DNA of 64,000 nucleotides, taken from contig CAVSRB010000004.1 of NCBI GenBank assembly GCA_963730305.1, positions 62,001 to 126,000 on the forward strand, in the 5' to 3' direction. Numbering within the stretch: position 1 is the first letter of the stretch; every line of letters starts with the position of its first letter. Below are positions 8,133-17,578 of this stretch, one piece after another. The notes below the pieces were generated by a model that did no database searches, was not told where the DNA came from, and saw nothing but the letters and a program-made list of their open reading frames with translations. The stretch comes from CAMYMQ01 sp963730305. GTDB lineage: Bacteria > Pseudomonadota > Alphaproteobacteria > Bin65. Both the position numbers and the translations under genes were made by a program.

Positions 8133-9365
8133 TCACTCGAACAGGCGCTGCCACACCGCGGGCGTGTAGGCCTCGTCGGGCATCAGGTCGGGGCCCATCA
8201 GGACGGTCCGGAACGGTGTCGCGAGGCTGGGGTCGTCGGCCAGCCGTTCGGCCGCGCGAAAGCGGGCCTGCCGCCGCGCCTCGGTATACTCGCAGCGGTA
8301 CTTCGAGAACTGCTGGGCCGTGATCCGCATACGGGACATCCGCTGGCGCCGCTCGGCGGCATAGGGCTCGAAGACGTCGTGTGTCCACCGGTCGTTGGCG
8401 GCCAGCGCCTCGGAGACGAGCCGGACGTCCCGGAAGGTGAGCGAGACGCCCTGGCCGATCGTCGGATCGTTGTGACCCGCGGCATCGCCGATCAGCACCA
8501 CCCCGGGCGCGTAGGGCCGGTCGATCCAGGTGTCGGCGTTGGGGTAGCCCTGGCAGGGCCCGGCTGGCCGTGCATTGGCGATCCACTCGCTGCCCGGGAC
8601 GGTGTCGAGGCGGAAGGAGTCGAGGAAGTTGCGCGCGCCGTCGGGGCCGCTGAACTCGCGGCGGCGGTCGGTGCCATAGGCGTAGTAGAGCCGGATCCGC
8701 CCGTGGCCCTGGGGGAATATGTAGAAGGTGCCGCGGCCCTCCGTCCCGGTGACCATCACATCGTCCGGCCATTCGGGACATTCGTCGATCAACAGTCCGC
8801 CGAAGATATGATGGAGCGGGTCGGCCCGGAGCTCGGCGCCGATCTGCTTGGCCACGGCCGAGCCACGCCCGTCGGCGCCGATCACCAGTCGGGGCGTCAG
8901 TTCGACGGTCTTGCCGTCGTGCCGGAAGGCCACCGTCGGGGTCCTGCCCGGCGTCACCTCGACCCGACTGACCCCGCGCAGCAGCGGCACGCCGGCCGCC
9001 ACCGCGGCATCGTCGAGCGCCTGGCACATCGCCGGATGGCCCAACTTGAGGTTGCCGCCGATCCCCGGGATCAGCGCCGCGATGTCGATCGGCTGGGCGC
9101 CGGCGACCGCCGGGTCGATGCCCTCGCCGTAGAGGACCAGCTTGGAAGCGAAATGGCCGCCCGCGTCGAGCAGGATGTCGAGCAGACCGATCTCGCGCGC
9201 CTCGGCGACGCCCCAGGGCGTGATCAATTCGCCGCGCACCCGGTCGACGTGCTGTTTCGACTTTTCGAGCAGCAGGACCGAGCGGCCCTGGCGCGCCAGC
9301 ACGATGGCCATCGACGCGCCGGCGACACCGGCCCCGACGATGACGATTTCGGCTGTGTGCGACAT
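8133..9365 (-). CDS. FAD-dependent monooxygenase / oxidoreductase
   Basis: 410 aa flavoprotein with an N-terminal FAD-binding Rossmann motif (VIVGAGVAGASMA), a central GADGRGSAVAKQ DG motif and the IGDAAGHNDPTIGQG GD motif, all diagnostic of the class A monooxygenase / geranylgeranyl-reductase-like superfamily. The start is ATG at 9365, preceded by GGAG, with the stop of the DUF1330 gene 20 bases upstream, so the two genes are probably one operon. Low similarity to the other monooxygenase at 1293-2489 suggests a different substrate. Which ring or alkene it hydroxylates cannot be said. Confidence 0.85.
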   Translation of the reverse strand: MSHTAEIVIVGAGVAGASMAIVLARQGRSVLLLEKSKQHVDRVRGELITPWGVAEAREIGLLDILLDAGGHFASKLVLYGEGIDPAVAGAQPIDIAALIPGIGGNLKLGHPAMCQALDDAAVAAGVPLLRGVSRVEVTPGRTPTVAFRHDGKTVELTPRLVIGADGRGSAVAKQIGAELRADPLHHIFGGLLIDECPEWPDDVMVTGTEGRGTFYIFPQGHGRIRLYYAYGTDRRREFSGPDGARNFLDSFRLDTVPGSEWIANARPAGPCQGYPNADTWIDRPYAPGVVLIGDAAGHNDPTIGQGVSLTFRDVRLVSEALAANDRWTHDVFEPYAAERRQRMSRMRITAQQFSKYRCEYTEARRQARFRAAERLADDPSLATPFRTVLMGPDLMPDEAYTPAVWQRLFE

Positions 9366-9385
9366 GGCCACTCCGCGTTTTTCGC

Positions 9386-9673
9386 TCAGGTGCTTTCGAC
9401 GGTGACCAGGTTGGCCGAGCTGCACCCGTCGCGCACTGCCTTCAGCCCCTGGTAGGTGTCGCCGTAGTAGAAGTCTTCCCAGGCTTGGCGTGACGGGAAC
9501 TCGAGCAGCACGATCCGGCGCGGCTCCCAGTCACCCTCGTAGACCTTGTGCGCGCCGCCGCGGCTCAGATACTTCGCGCCGGCGGCCTCGAGTGCCGGCT
9601 TCACGCCGGTCATGAACGCCTGATACTGCTCCATGTCGCGGATATCGACGTCGAAGATCACGTAGGCGGCCAT
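9386..9673 (-). CDS. DUF1330 domain protein
   Basis: 95 aa ferredoxin-like (dimeric alpha/beta barrel) protein of the DUF1330 family: begins MAAYVIFDVDIRDMEQYQ, has the conserved GGAHKVYEGDWEPRRIVLLE segment split by a short turn and the FPSRQAWEDFYYGD helix. The start at 9673 follows GGGGAGGG. These small proteins often accompany oxidoreductases or catabolic enzymes and their role is unknown. It sits 20 bases upstream of the monooxygenase start and is likely translated from the same message. Confidence 0.88.
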   Translation of the reverse strand: MAAYVIFDVDIRDMEQYQAFMTGVKPALEAAGAKYLSRGGAHKVYEGDWEPRRIVLLEFPSRQAWEDFYYGDTYQGLKAVRDGCSSANLVTVEST

Positions 9674-9779
9674 CGCGCCCTCCCCGGTTCGGGCCGCCAT
9701 TGTGCTTCGGATTTCGGGTGCGGCCACACCGAGTATTCCACAGCCGCGCCGGGCGTCAAAGACGTCGGCGACGCCCGCG

Positions 9780-11064
9780 TCAGGCGAGCGCCTTCTCCGC
9801 CGCGCGCGCGATGCCGATCAGCGTGACGTCGCCGCCGCGCGGGCCGACGAGTTGGACCGCGGTCGGCAGGCCGTTGGGCCCGGTGCCGTAGGGCAGCGTG
9901 ATGCAGGGCACGTGCAAGAAGGTCCAGAACCGGTTGAACACCGGGTTGCCGGTGCCATCGAGGCCGCGCGGCGCCTCCCCCGGCGCGCTCGCGGTGAGCA
10001 GCACGTCGTGGTCGCCGAAGATCGCGGCGAGCCGGGCGGCGGCAGCCTCGCGGACGTCAACCGCGGCGCGGTAGTCGCCCATCGGGATGGCCTCCCCCGC
10101 CTCGACCATTTCCGACAGCGCCCGGGATATCCGGTCGGGTGCGACGCGGCGTTCGTGCGCCATCGAGCGGGCGATCTCGAAGCAGCCAAGCGTGAAGTGG
10201 GCGTCGAGCGCATCCTCGAACAGCGCCGGCACGTCGACCGCCTCGACCCGCATGCCGGCCCCGGCCAGCGCCGCCGCCGCCCGGTCGATCGCCGCCACCG
10301 TCTCCGGCTCGGCCTTGTCCCAGCCCGGCCCGCGGATCACGCCGATCTTGGGGGCGTCGGGCGCGCGGCCCGTGAAGGCCGCGGCGTCGGTGCCGGTCAG
10401 CGCGCCCATCAGCACCGGCACGTCGGCGACGGTGCGCGAGAAGGTGCCGACCGTGTCGAGCGTCTCCGCCTGGGGCTTGAGCGCGCCGCGCGAGATCGTC
10501 CCGAAGGTCGGCTTGAAGCCGACCACGCCGCAGAAGGCCGCCGGCCGGACCACGCTGCCGAAGGTCTGGGTGCCGATCGCCCCCGGCGCCATGCGGTCGG
10601 CCACCGCCGCCGCCGACCCGGCCGACGAGCCGCCGGGGGTGAAGGCGGGATCGTGCGGGTTGCGCGTCGGCGCCGGATGGAGCGCGGCGAACTCCGTCGT
10701 GTGGGTCTTGCCGAGCAGCACGGCCCCGGCCCGGCGCAACAGCGCGACGCAGGCCGAGTCCATCACCGGCCGGTGGCCGGCATAGATCGGCGAGCCGTAC
10801 TCGCGTGGGCATGTCGCAGGTGTCGAAGATGTCCTTCACCGCGATCGGCACGCCGTACAGCGCGCCCTGTGGCTCGGCGGCGTCGGCAGCGCGCGCGGCG
10901 GCCAGCGCCTGGTCGGGGTCGAGATGAGCCCAGGCGACGACGGCGTCCTCGCGCGCGGCGATCCGGTCGAGGCAGGCCCGGACCAGCGCCTCGGAGGTCA
11001 GCTCGCCGGCGGCGATGCGCCGGGCGGCTTCGGCGACGGAAAGATCGATCGGGTCTTGCGACAG
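9780..11064 (-). pseudogene. Amidase (amidase signature family), frameshifted
   Basis: Reads as one amidase of about 425 aa if one extra base is removed near 10803-10805. The N-terminal part (DLSVAEAARRIAAGELTS, then GVPIAVKDIFDTCDMPT with the catalytic Lys) is in one frame; the rest (EYGSPIYAGHRPVMDSACV onward, GGSSAGSAAAVA with the cis-Ser and nucleophile loop) is in the next. Both halves are well conserved, so the shift looks like a sequencing insertion. The start is also odd: no ATG, GTG or TTG lies in frame; CTG at 11064 is the only candidate after the upstream stop. It follows the dioxygenase beta gene by 13 bases, so it belongs to that catabolic operon and may hydrolyse an aromatic amide. 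Confidence 0.8.
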
Positions 11065-11077
11065 GCGCCGGCGCCGG

Positions 11078-11584
11078 TCAGAACGGGATCGAGATCGGGT
11101 CGAGCACGCCGTCGGCGTTGACCAGGTCGACGCGCTTCCAGGCGATCTCCCAGCCCTCGCCGTTGCGGCGCAGGCAGTGGGTATAGGTGCCGCCCCACGT
11201 CTTCTGCGCGTCGATGCGGTGCTCGAGCATGATGAATTTCGACGACACGACGTAGCTGCCGGCATCCGCGTCGGCGGATTCGAGCCGGACCCGGCCGACC
11301 ACGCGGTTGGTCCGGGCGCCGGGCGTCTGGGCGTGGGAGGTATGCGCCTCCAGCCGGCGGACGCGGGTCTCCATCAGCATGCGGTCGTCGTAGAAGACCG
11401 ACACCTCGTCCTGCGGGTTGGGCTGGTCGGGCCGGTGCGGCGCCCAGTACCAGCCGTCGGCGGCGAACAGGCCGAGCCAGTCCTGCCAGCGCCCGTCGTC
11501 GAGCAGCCGGGCCTCGGTCTGGACGATGTCGTCGAGCTCGGCGAGCAGCGCGGGATCGGCGGCGGGCGCGGTCGCGGCGCCCAT
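11078..11584 (-). CDS. Aromatic-ring-hydroxylating dioxygenase, beta subunit
   Basis: 168 aa small subunit of a Rieske non-haem iron oxygenase: NTF2-like fold with the typical DIVQTEARLLDDGRWQDWL start, LFAADGWYWAP, an internal SHAQTPGARTNRVVG stretch and a C-terminal GEGWEIAWKRVDLVN. Beta subunits are structural. The ATG at 11584 overlaps the alpha-subunit stop (TGATG), so translation is coupled and the two are expected in equal amounts. No ferredoxin or reductase gene adjoins the pair; the monooxygenase electron supply must be elsewhere. Confidence 0.92.
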   Translation of the reverse strand: MGAATAPAADPALLAELDDIVQTEARLLDDGRWQDWLGLFAADGWYWAPHRPDQPNPQDEVSVFYDDRMLMETRVRRLEAHTSHAQTPGARTNRVVGRVRLESADADAGSYVVSSKFIMLEHRIDAQKTWGGTYTHCLRRNGEGWEIAWKRVDLVNADGVLDPISIPF

Positions 11585-12915
11585 CACGCGGCCTCTTTCA
11601 TGAGCTGGCGCCAGGCATCGAACTGGTTGCGGATGTGGATCTCGCTGGTGCCGTGGTCGCCGTGCCGGCCGACCGGGTCGTCGATGTCGCGGCCGAAGCC
11701 GCGGCCGAGGTGGAGCCACTCCGGCGCGTCGTTGAGCAGGCCGTCGCGGATGCGCCGGTAGATCTCGAGGTCGTCGGTCAGGATCTGCGAGGCCGGCGAG
11801 TTGATCGCGTTGGCGAAGCGCACCGTGTCCTGGAACATCGCCTCGGGCGCGCCCTTGAGCCGGAACGAGAAGATGTGGACCTCGGTCCGGGTCGGCGAGA
11901 TCGGGTGGAACACGCGGAACTGCCGGAACGACGACATGAAGGCGACGTTGGGATAGACGATCGAGTTGAAGCGCATCACCGAGAGGATCTCGCGCGCCCG
12001 CTCGTCGCCGACCCGCGCCAGCAGCTTGTCGCGATACTCGTTGAACACCGGGTCGTCCGACTTGGCCAGCAGCCGCTCGTCGTCGTGGTAGTCGCCCATG
12101 TAGCTGTGGCCGTTGGGGAAGACCCAGGTGCCGACATTGTCCCAGACGTTGACCAGCACGCCGTTCTGGATCATCTGCCGGACCGCGATCTCGCCGGCGC
12201 CGTCGGTGAAGGCCTCACGGTCCTGGCGCTTGGCCGTCTCGACCGACAATTCGTGGACGTAGCGCGGGTGGACGAGGTCGTTGACGTTCTCGATGTAGAG
12301 CTTCCAGTTGCCCTCGTAATAGTGCTTGAACACGCCGCCGGCGACCTCGATCTCGCCGTCGGGCGCGCGGTCGACCATGTCGTCGAACGAGCTCTTGATC
12401 TCGCCCAGCCAGTCGTCGAGCGACGGGCCGGTCTCGGCCAGGCTGGCGAAGACGAAGCCGCGATAGGTGTCCTGCCGGGCGACCGGGCGCAGGCCGAGCG
12501 ACGCCCGCTCCTTCTCGAACTCGGGGCCGTAGCCCTCCTGCCGGGGCACCGAGACCAGCGCGCCGTCGCGCGCGAAGGTCCAGCCGTGGTAACCGCAGCG
12601 GAAGTCGCGGGCGTTGCCCTGTTCCTGCATGCAGACCATCGGGCCGCGGTGGGCGCAGCGGTTGTGCAGGACGCGGATGACGCCGTCGTCGCCGCGCACC
12701 ATCAGCACCGGCTGGCGGCCCAGGCGCGTGCAGTAGTAGTCGCCCGCTTTTGGGACCTGGCTCTCGTGGCCGACATAGAGCCAAGCGCGGCCGAACACCC
12801 GGCGCATCTCCAGCTCGAAGATCGTGGGGTCGGTGTAGACGCTGCGGTGAACCCGGTCGGGCCGCACGAGACCGTCGACGTCGCCGGTCCAACCACCGTC
12901 CGAGGGCGCATCCAT
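11584..12915 (-). CDS. Aromatic-ring-hydroxylating dioxygenase, alpha subunit
   Basis: 443 aa catalytic subunit. The Rieske cluster motif is complete (Cys87-x-His89 and Cys107-x2-His110, in NRCAHRGP and FRCGYHGW) and the mononuclear iron facial triad includes Asp213, His216 and His221 in the VNDLVHPRYVHE helix. Start at ATG 12915 with AAGGAG spaced 8 bases; a second in-frame ATG at 12933 is possible. It heads an operon with the beta subunit and the amidase. It is clearly related to the second alpha subunit at 19930-21261, sharing the LVRPDRVHR-YTDP-IFELEM start, which implies duplication followed by divergence of substrate range. Confidence 0.93.
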   Translation of the reverse strand: MDAPSDGGWTGDVDGLVRPDRVHRSVYTDPTIFELEMRRVFGRAWLYVGHESQVPKAGDYYCTRLGRQPVLMVRGDDGVIRVLHNRCAHRGPMVCMQEQGNARDFRCGYHGWTFARDGALVSVPRQEGYGPEFEKERASLGLRPVARQDTYRGFVFASLAETGPSLDDWLGEIKSSFDDMVDRAPDGEIEVAGGVFKHYYEGNWKLYIENVNDLVHPRYVHELSVETAKRQDREAFTDGAGEIAVRQMIQNGVLVNVWDNVGTWVFPNGHSYMGDYHDDERLLAKSDDPVFNEYRDKLLARVGDERAREILSVMRFNSIVYPNVAFMSSFRQFRVFHPISPTRTEVHIFSFRLKGAPEAMFQDTVRFANAINSPASQILTDDLEIYRRIRDGLLNDAPEWLHLGRGFGRDIDDPVGRHGDHGTSEIHIRNQFDAWRQLMKEAA

Positions 12916-12981
12916 CGCCGTTCTCCTTGGCATCGCTACGGGAACATCGCCGCGGGCCGTCCCGCGCAGGCATCAAGTATA

Positions 12982-12991
12982 TGACATGTCA
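12982..12991. promoter_or_regulatory. Perfect palindrome in divergent promoter region
   Basis: TGACATGTCA lies between the divergently transcribed dioxygenase alpha gene and the AtuA-like gene. On the minus strand it is immediately followed by TATACT, a good -10 element for the dioxygenase operon, so a protein bound here would cover the promoter. Regulator unknown; no regulatory gene is adjacent. Confidence 0.45.
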
Positions 12992-13132
12992 GGGTTTCGT
13001 TGTTGAGTCCCCGCATAGCCGCGCATGGCACGCCCGCGCGGCGGGCACGGCCTTGACGCCCGGCCGCGCGGCGGGTATCGCCGGATGCGGCGCGCGCGCA
13101 GGGACGCAACCGTGCCGCGAACGGAGCGGCTG

Positions 13133-14938
13133 ATGGCCGAGAAGATCGTCAGGATCGGCGGGGCGTCGGGCTTCTGGGGCGACACCAACGAGGCCGCGCC
13201 CCAACTGCTGGCCGCGGGCGGGGTGGACTATCTCGCCTTCGACTATCTCGCCGAGATCACCATGTCGCTGCTGGCGCGCGCGCGGATGCGCGACCCGGCC
13301 AAGGGCTACGCCGCCGATTTCGTCACCGGCGTGATGGTGCGCATCCTGCCCGAGCTCGCCCGCCAGCGGGTCAAGGTCGTCGCCAATGCCGGGGGCGTCA
13401 ATCCGACGGCCTGCGCCGCCGTGATCGAGGCGCTGATCGCCGAGATCGGCGCCGACCTGCGCGTCGCCGTGGTCAGCGGCGACGACCTGTCGGCCGAGGC
13501 CGACGCGCTGCGCGCCGCAGGGGTCGCGGAGATGGCCACGGGCGCGCCGCTGCCCGAGGCGATCGCCAGCATCAACGCCTATCTGGGCGCCGTGCCGATC
13601 GCCCACGCGCTCGACGCCGGCGCCGACATCGTGATCACCGGCCGCTGCGTCGACAGCGCGCTGACCCTGGGCCCGCTGATCCACGAGTTCGGCTGGAAGC
13701 CCGGCGACCTCGACCGGCTCGCCGCCGGCAGCCTGGCCGGCCACCTGATCGAGTGCGGCGCCCAGGTCACCGGCGGCAACTTCACCGACTGGGAGGCGGT
13801 GCCCGACTGGCACGACATGGGCTTCCCGATCGCCGAATGCCGCGCCGACGGAACCTTCGCGATCACCAAGCCGGACGACACCGGCGGCCTGGTCAGCATC
13901 GCCACCGTGGCCGAGCAGATGCTCTACGAGATCGGCGACCCGGCGGCCTACCTGCTGCCCGACGTCACCTGCGACTGGACCAACGTGACCCTGGTCCAGG
14001 ACGGGCCGGACCGGGTGCACGTCGCCGGCGCGGCCGGCCGGCCGCCGCCGCCGACCTACAAGGCCTGCGCCACCTACGCCGACGGCTACCGCGCGGTGAC
14101 CGCCTTCATGATCGGCGGCATCGACGCGGCGGCGAAGGGCCGGCGCACGGCCGAGGCGATCCTCAAGCGGACCCGCCGCCTGTTCGTCGACCGCAATCTC
14201 GCCGACTACCGCGAGGCCAGCATCGAGATCCTCGGCGCGGAGGCGACCTACGGCCCCCACGCCCGGGCCGCCGGCGCGCGCGAGGTGATGGTCAAGATCG
14301 GCGTCCGCCACGATACGCGGGAAGCGCTGGAGATCTTCGCGCGCGAGATCGCGCCCGCGGCGCTGGCGATGGCGCCCGGAATTACCGGCCTCTATGGCGG
14401 GCGGCCGAGCGTCCAGCCGGCGGTGCGGCTGTTCTCGTTCCTGATCGACAAGGATCGGGTGCCGGCGGCGGTGACGATCGACGGGGTGTCGACGCCGGTC
14501 GCCCGGCCCTCGGCGCCCGGGGACGGGCCCGGCCCCGCACCGGCCGCGGCCCTGCCCGAGCCGCCGGCCGGCGAGACGGTCGACGGAACCCTGCCGCTGA
14601 TCGCGCTCGCCCGCGCGCGCAGCGGCGACAAGGGCGACTCCGCCAACATCGGGGTGATCGCGCGCGACCCGGCCTATCTGCCCTGGATCGCGGCGGCGCT
14701 GACCGAAGACGCGGTCGCCGACTGGTTCGCCCACCTGGCGGAGGGGCCGGTCACGCGCTACTACCTGCCGGGGATCGGCGCGCTCAACTTCGTACTGGAA
14801 CGGGCGCTGGGCGGGGGCGGCATCGCCTCGGTGCGGATCGACCCGCAGGGCAAGGCCTTCGCGCAGATGCTGCTCGACTTCCCGGTCCCGGTGCCGGCGG
14901 CGCTGGCCCGGGGAATCGCCCAGGAGGCCGCCCGATAG
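13133..14938 (+). CDS. AtuA-like protein (DUF1446, acyclic terpene utilisation family)
   Basis: 601 aa. The first 450 residues match the DUF1446/AtuA domain (VRIGGASGFWGDTNEAAP, NAGGVNPTACA, ITGRCVDSALTLGPL, then GGNFTDWE). A Pro/Ala-rich linker around residues 465-485 leads to a separate C-terminal domain with ARSGDKGDSANIGVIAR, the AtuA-like ferredoxin-fold domain. AtuA is essential for citronellol/geraniol growth in Pseudomonas but its reaction is not established. Two-domain fusions of this size are common in the family. It is divergent from the dioxygenase operon, sharing the palindrome at 12982. Start at ATG 13133 follows GGAGCGG. Confidence 0.85.
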   Translation: MAEKIVRIGGASGFWGDTNEAAPQLLAAGGVDYLAFDYLAEITMSLLARARMRDPAKGYAADFVTGVMVRILPELARQRVKVVANAGGVNPTACAAVIEALIAEIGADLRVAVVSGDDLSAEADALRAAGVAEMATGAPLPEAIASINAYLGAVPIAHALDAGADIVITGRCVDSALTLGPLIHEFGWKPGDLDRLAAGSLAGHLIECGAQVTGGNFTDWEAVPDWHDMGFPIAECRADGTFAITKPDDTGGLVSIATVAEQMLYEIGDPAAYLLPDVTCDWTNVTLVQDGPDRVHVAGAAGRPPPPTYKACATYADGYRAVTAFMIGGIDAAAKGRRTAEAILKRTRRLFVDRNLADYREASIEILGAEATYGPHARAAGAREVMVKIGVRHDTREALEIFAREIAPAALAMAPGITGLYGGRPSVQPAVRLFSFLIDKDRVPAAVTIDGVSTPVARPSAPGDGPGPAPAAALPEPPAGETVDGTLPLIALARARSGDKGDSANIGVIARDPAYLPWIAAALTEDAVADWFAHLAEGPVTRYYLPGIGALNFVLERALGGGGIASVRIDPQGKAFAQMLLDFPVPVPAALARGIAQEAAR

Positions 14939-14947
14939 CCGGGACCG

Positions 14948-15604
14948 TCAGATCCAGGGCAGGTTGAGCACTTCCTTGCGGACGTAGCGCGGGAAGAAGG
15001 TCTCTTCCGGCGCCTTCTTGAGCTTGTGCGGCTCGGCCAGGCCGTACGGCGCCGGGGCGAGCTGGACGATCCGGGCGAACAGCTTGTCGTAGGCTTCGCG
15101 CGGGCGCTCCCCAAAGATCGGATCGTCGTTGTCGTTGAAGGCCGCGTCGATCGCGCGCCAGTCGTTCTCGGTCAGGTGCTTGCGCGCGGCGGGGATGACC
15201 TTGCTCTCCTCCAGCGCCATGTGGCGGCGCTGGAAGTCGATATAGGCCATAGCCTCGTCGTAGAAGCCCTGGAAGCCGCCTTCGGGGTCCTTGCGCCAGT
15301 CGTCGAGCTTCCAGCGCAACGCCGCGATCACCCGCTCGCCCTCGCGGTGCTGCTCCTGCAGTTCGTCGAGGGTGGCGGCGAGCGACGGGTCGCGCTTGCG
15401 CAGCGCGGCGAACAGGTGCTCGTCCTCCTTGGGGTGGTGAAAGCGGTCGGGGAAGTCCTCGACATAGTCGATGATCGCCGCGAACAGCTCGAAATCCGGA
15501 TCGAACCGCTCGTCGGCGATGTCCTTCAGCACGTGTTCGAGGCAGTGCACGACCGCGGCCAGGGCCCGGTGCTCGCGATGGATGATCTGTAATGCGTCCG
15601 ACAT
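14948..15604 (-). CDS. Hemerythrin-domain protein
   Basis: 218 aa. The first 140 residues form a hemerythrin-like four-helix bundle with plausible di-iron ligands: His12 (HREH), His56/57 and Glu60 (FHHPKED), His86 and Glu90 (QHREGE), His128 and Glu132 (RRHMALEE). The C-terminal 70 residues are basic and end in a Trp-Ile pair, with no further domain recognised. Such proteins bind oxygen or sense iron or redox state. It is convergent with the AtuA-like gene (9 bases apart) and lies downstream of the TRAP operon without an obvious link. Confidence 0.88.
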   Translation of the reverse strand: MSDALQIIHREHRALAAVVHCLEHVLKDIADERFDPDFELFAAIIDYVEDFPDRFHHPKEDEHLFAALRKRDPSLAATLDELQEQHREGERVIAALRWKLDDWRKDPEGGFQGFYDEAMAYIDFQRRHMALEESKVIPAARKHLTENDWRAIDAAFNDNDDPIFGERPREAYDKLFARIVQLAPAPYGLAEPHKLKKAPEETFFPRYVRKEVLNLPWI

Positions 15605-15694
15605 CTCGGCCTCCTCTCGATAGCGAGGCGCGGTTTCATTCGGCCGCCAAACTACCGGGATCGACGCGAGAGATAATTGACGAGGATCAATTCG

Positions 15695-17032
15695 TCAGTG
15701 GGTGATCAGGTTCGGGATGATCAGGGTCAGCTGCGGCACCAGGATCAGCAGCGCGACCACCCCCATCGCCATCAGGATGAAGGGCAGCACCGAGCCGATG
15801 ATCTGGCTCATGGTCGTGCCTTCGGGCGCCGCGCCCTTGGCCACGAACAGGAGCAGGCCGAAGGGCGGGGTCGCCAGACTGATCTCGAGCAGCATCAGTG
15901 CCAGCACGCCGAACCAGACCTGGGTCTGCTGCAGGTCGCCGACGCCGAAGTCCAGCAACTCCACGAACTTCATGAAGATCGGCATGGTGATCATCATCAT
16001 CGAGACCTGGTCCATGAAGCAGCCCAGGAACAACAGGATGCCGAGCATCATGACCATCACGGTCAGCGGCGCCAGCTCGGCGTCGGCGACCAGGTTGACC
16101 AGCCCGTTCGACGCCTCGGAGAAGGCGAGGATCTGGGAGAAGGTGATCGAGCCGCAGATGATGAACAGGGTCATCACCGTGAAGCGCAAGGTCTGCCGCG
16201 TCGAGACCTCGAACGCCTTCCAGGACAGCCGGCCATAGGCCGCGGCGGCCAGCAAGGCGGCGACGGCGCCCAGCGCCGCCGATTCGGTCGGCGTGGCGAT
16301 GCCGCCGACGATGCTGCCGACCACCACGACGAACAGGCTCATCAGCGGCAGCACGTATTTGACGAAGGGCATCAGCCGGTCGCGCCAGGACAGGTCCGAC
16401 ACGTCGTAGGCCGGCGCGATGCTCGGGTTGAGCCAGCAGCGGATGATGATGTAGCCGAAGAACATCGACGCCAGGATGATCGCCGGGATGATCGAGGCGA
16501 CCAGGAGCTCGCCGATCGGGATCTTGGCGATCGAGCCGAGCAGGACGGCCAAGGCCGAGGGCGGGATCAGCATCGCCAGCCCGCCGACCGCGACGATCGG
16601 GCCGATCGAGATCGCCGGCTTGTAGCCGCGCTTGTACATTTCCGGCAGCAGGGTCGAGCCCAGCATCGCGGTGTTGGCGATGGTCGAGCCCGACAGCGAC
16701 GAGAAGATGGTGCCGCCGACGATGGCGACCAGCGACAGCCGGCCGGGAACGCGGGCGATCAGCTTGTCCACCGCGTCGATCGCGCGTGCGGCGACCCCGG
16801 TGTAGAACATGATCTCGCCCATGAAGATGAACAGCGGGATCGGCGCCAGTGCGAAATTCTGCACCGAATCGATCGCGTTGCGCATGAGCTGCATCAGGCC
16901 CTTGTCGCCGCCCATGAAGACGTAGGCGCCGATGATGTTGATCGCGAAGAAGGCGAACACCACCGGCAGGCCGATCAGCATGAAGCCGACCAGGCCGCCG
17001 ATCAGCAGCGCGATGACCCAATACCATTCCAT
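15695..17032 (-). CDS. dctM: TRAP transporter large permease (DctM)
   Basis: 445 aa integral membrane protein with 11-12 predicted membrane helices, beginning MEWYWVIALLIGGLVGFM and containing the family's long conserved loops (GVAARAIDAVDKL, SSLSGSTIANTAMLGS, IPPSALAVLLGS). It is the Na+-coupled translocation subunit of a DctPQM tripartite transporter for organic acids. It starts 3 bases after the small-permease stop, so the genes are one operon. With the aromatic oxygenases around it, an aromatic carboxylate substrate is plausible but unproven. Confidence 0.92.
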   Translation of the reverse strand: MEWYWVIALLIGGLVGFMLIGLPVVFAFFAINIIGAYVFMGGDKGLMQLMRNAIDSVQNFALAPIPLFIFMGEIMFYTGVAARAIDAVDKLIARVPGRLSLVAIVGGTIFSSLSGSTIANTAMLGSTLLPEMYKRGYKPAISIGPIVAVGGLAMLIPPSALAVLLGSIAKIPIGELLVASIIPAIILASMFFGYIIIRCWLNPSIAPAYDVSDLSWRDRLMPFVKYVLPLMSLFVVVVGSIVGGIATPTESAALGAVAALLAAAAYGRLSWKAFEVSTRQTLRFTVMTLFIICGSITFSQILAFSEASNGLVNLVADAELAPLTVMVMMLGILLFLGCFMDQVSMMMITMPIFMKFVELLDFGVGDLQQTQVWFGVLALMLLEISLATPPFGLLLFVAKGAAPEGTTMSQIIGSVLPFILMAMGVVALLILVPQLTLIIPNLITH

Positions 17033-17035
17033 CGA

Positions 17036-17542
17036 CTAGAGCCCGTCCGTCTCGGCTTCGTGCGCCGCCGGCACCGCCGGCGCACCGCCGAACAACCAGC
17101 GCAGGAAGATGATCAGCAGGATCAGGAACACCGGCGGCGCGCAAGAGAGGATCAGCCATTCCGGATAGACGAAGGTACGCTGGATTTCCGTATTCGCCTC
17201 GAACGACCGCCACCAGACCATGCAGGCGTAATAGAAGAGGATGGCGCAGGTGACCGAGCCGAGCGCGTAGGCGATCCGGTCGGCGACCGCCCGCGTCCGC
17301 TTGCCCATGTGCTGGACCAGGATGTCGACGGCGATGTGGCCCTGCTCGCGCAGCACCCAGGGCGCGCCCAGGAAGGTGATGAACAGGAGCGAGTGCTCGG
17401 CCGCGTCGAGCGACCACGGCATCGAGAACAGGCCGAAATGGCGCGAGCCGACGTCGGCGCAGATCAGCACGACCAGCCCGCACAGCAGGATGCCCGCGAT
17501 CAACGCCAGCAGGTTTATCAACCGGTCAAACAGGAGCCACAC
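17036..17542 (-). CDS. dctQ: TRAP transporter small permease (DctQ)
   Basis: About 168 aa with four membrane helices (LINLLALIAGILLCGLVVL, a second around FITFLGAPWV, AIAYALGSVTCAILFYYAC region, and VFLILLIIFLRWLF), the DctQ topology. A GTG at 17542 is preferred as start; an upstream in-frame GTG at 17602 would place 20 non-membrane residues inside the intercistronic hairpin at 17579-17598. The conserved LREQGHIAVDI motif is present. It sits between the DctP gene and dctM in the usual P-Q-M order. Confidence 0.85.
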   Translation of the reverse strand: MWLLFDRLINLLALIAGILLCGLVVLICADVGSRHFGLFSMPWSLDAAEHSLLFITFLGAPWVLREQGHIAVDILVQHMGKRTRAVADRIAYALGSVTCAILFYYACMVWWRSFEANTEIQRTFVYPEWLILSCAPPVFLILLIIFLRWLFGGAPAVPAAHEAETDGL

Positions 17543-17578
17543 GGGTCGGCACCGGATCGAGGGTTTCGGGAAAGCGGC

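Noticed and set aside
10736..11064. Separate short amidase N-terminal gene
   Set aside because: It has no start codon of its own and continues exactly into the main amidase part after removal of one base.
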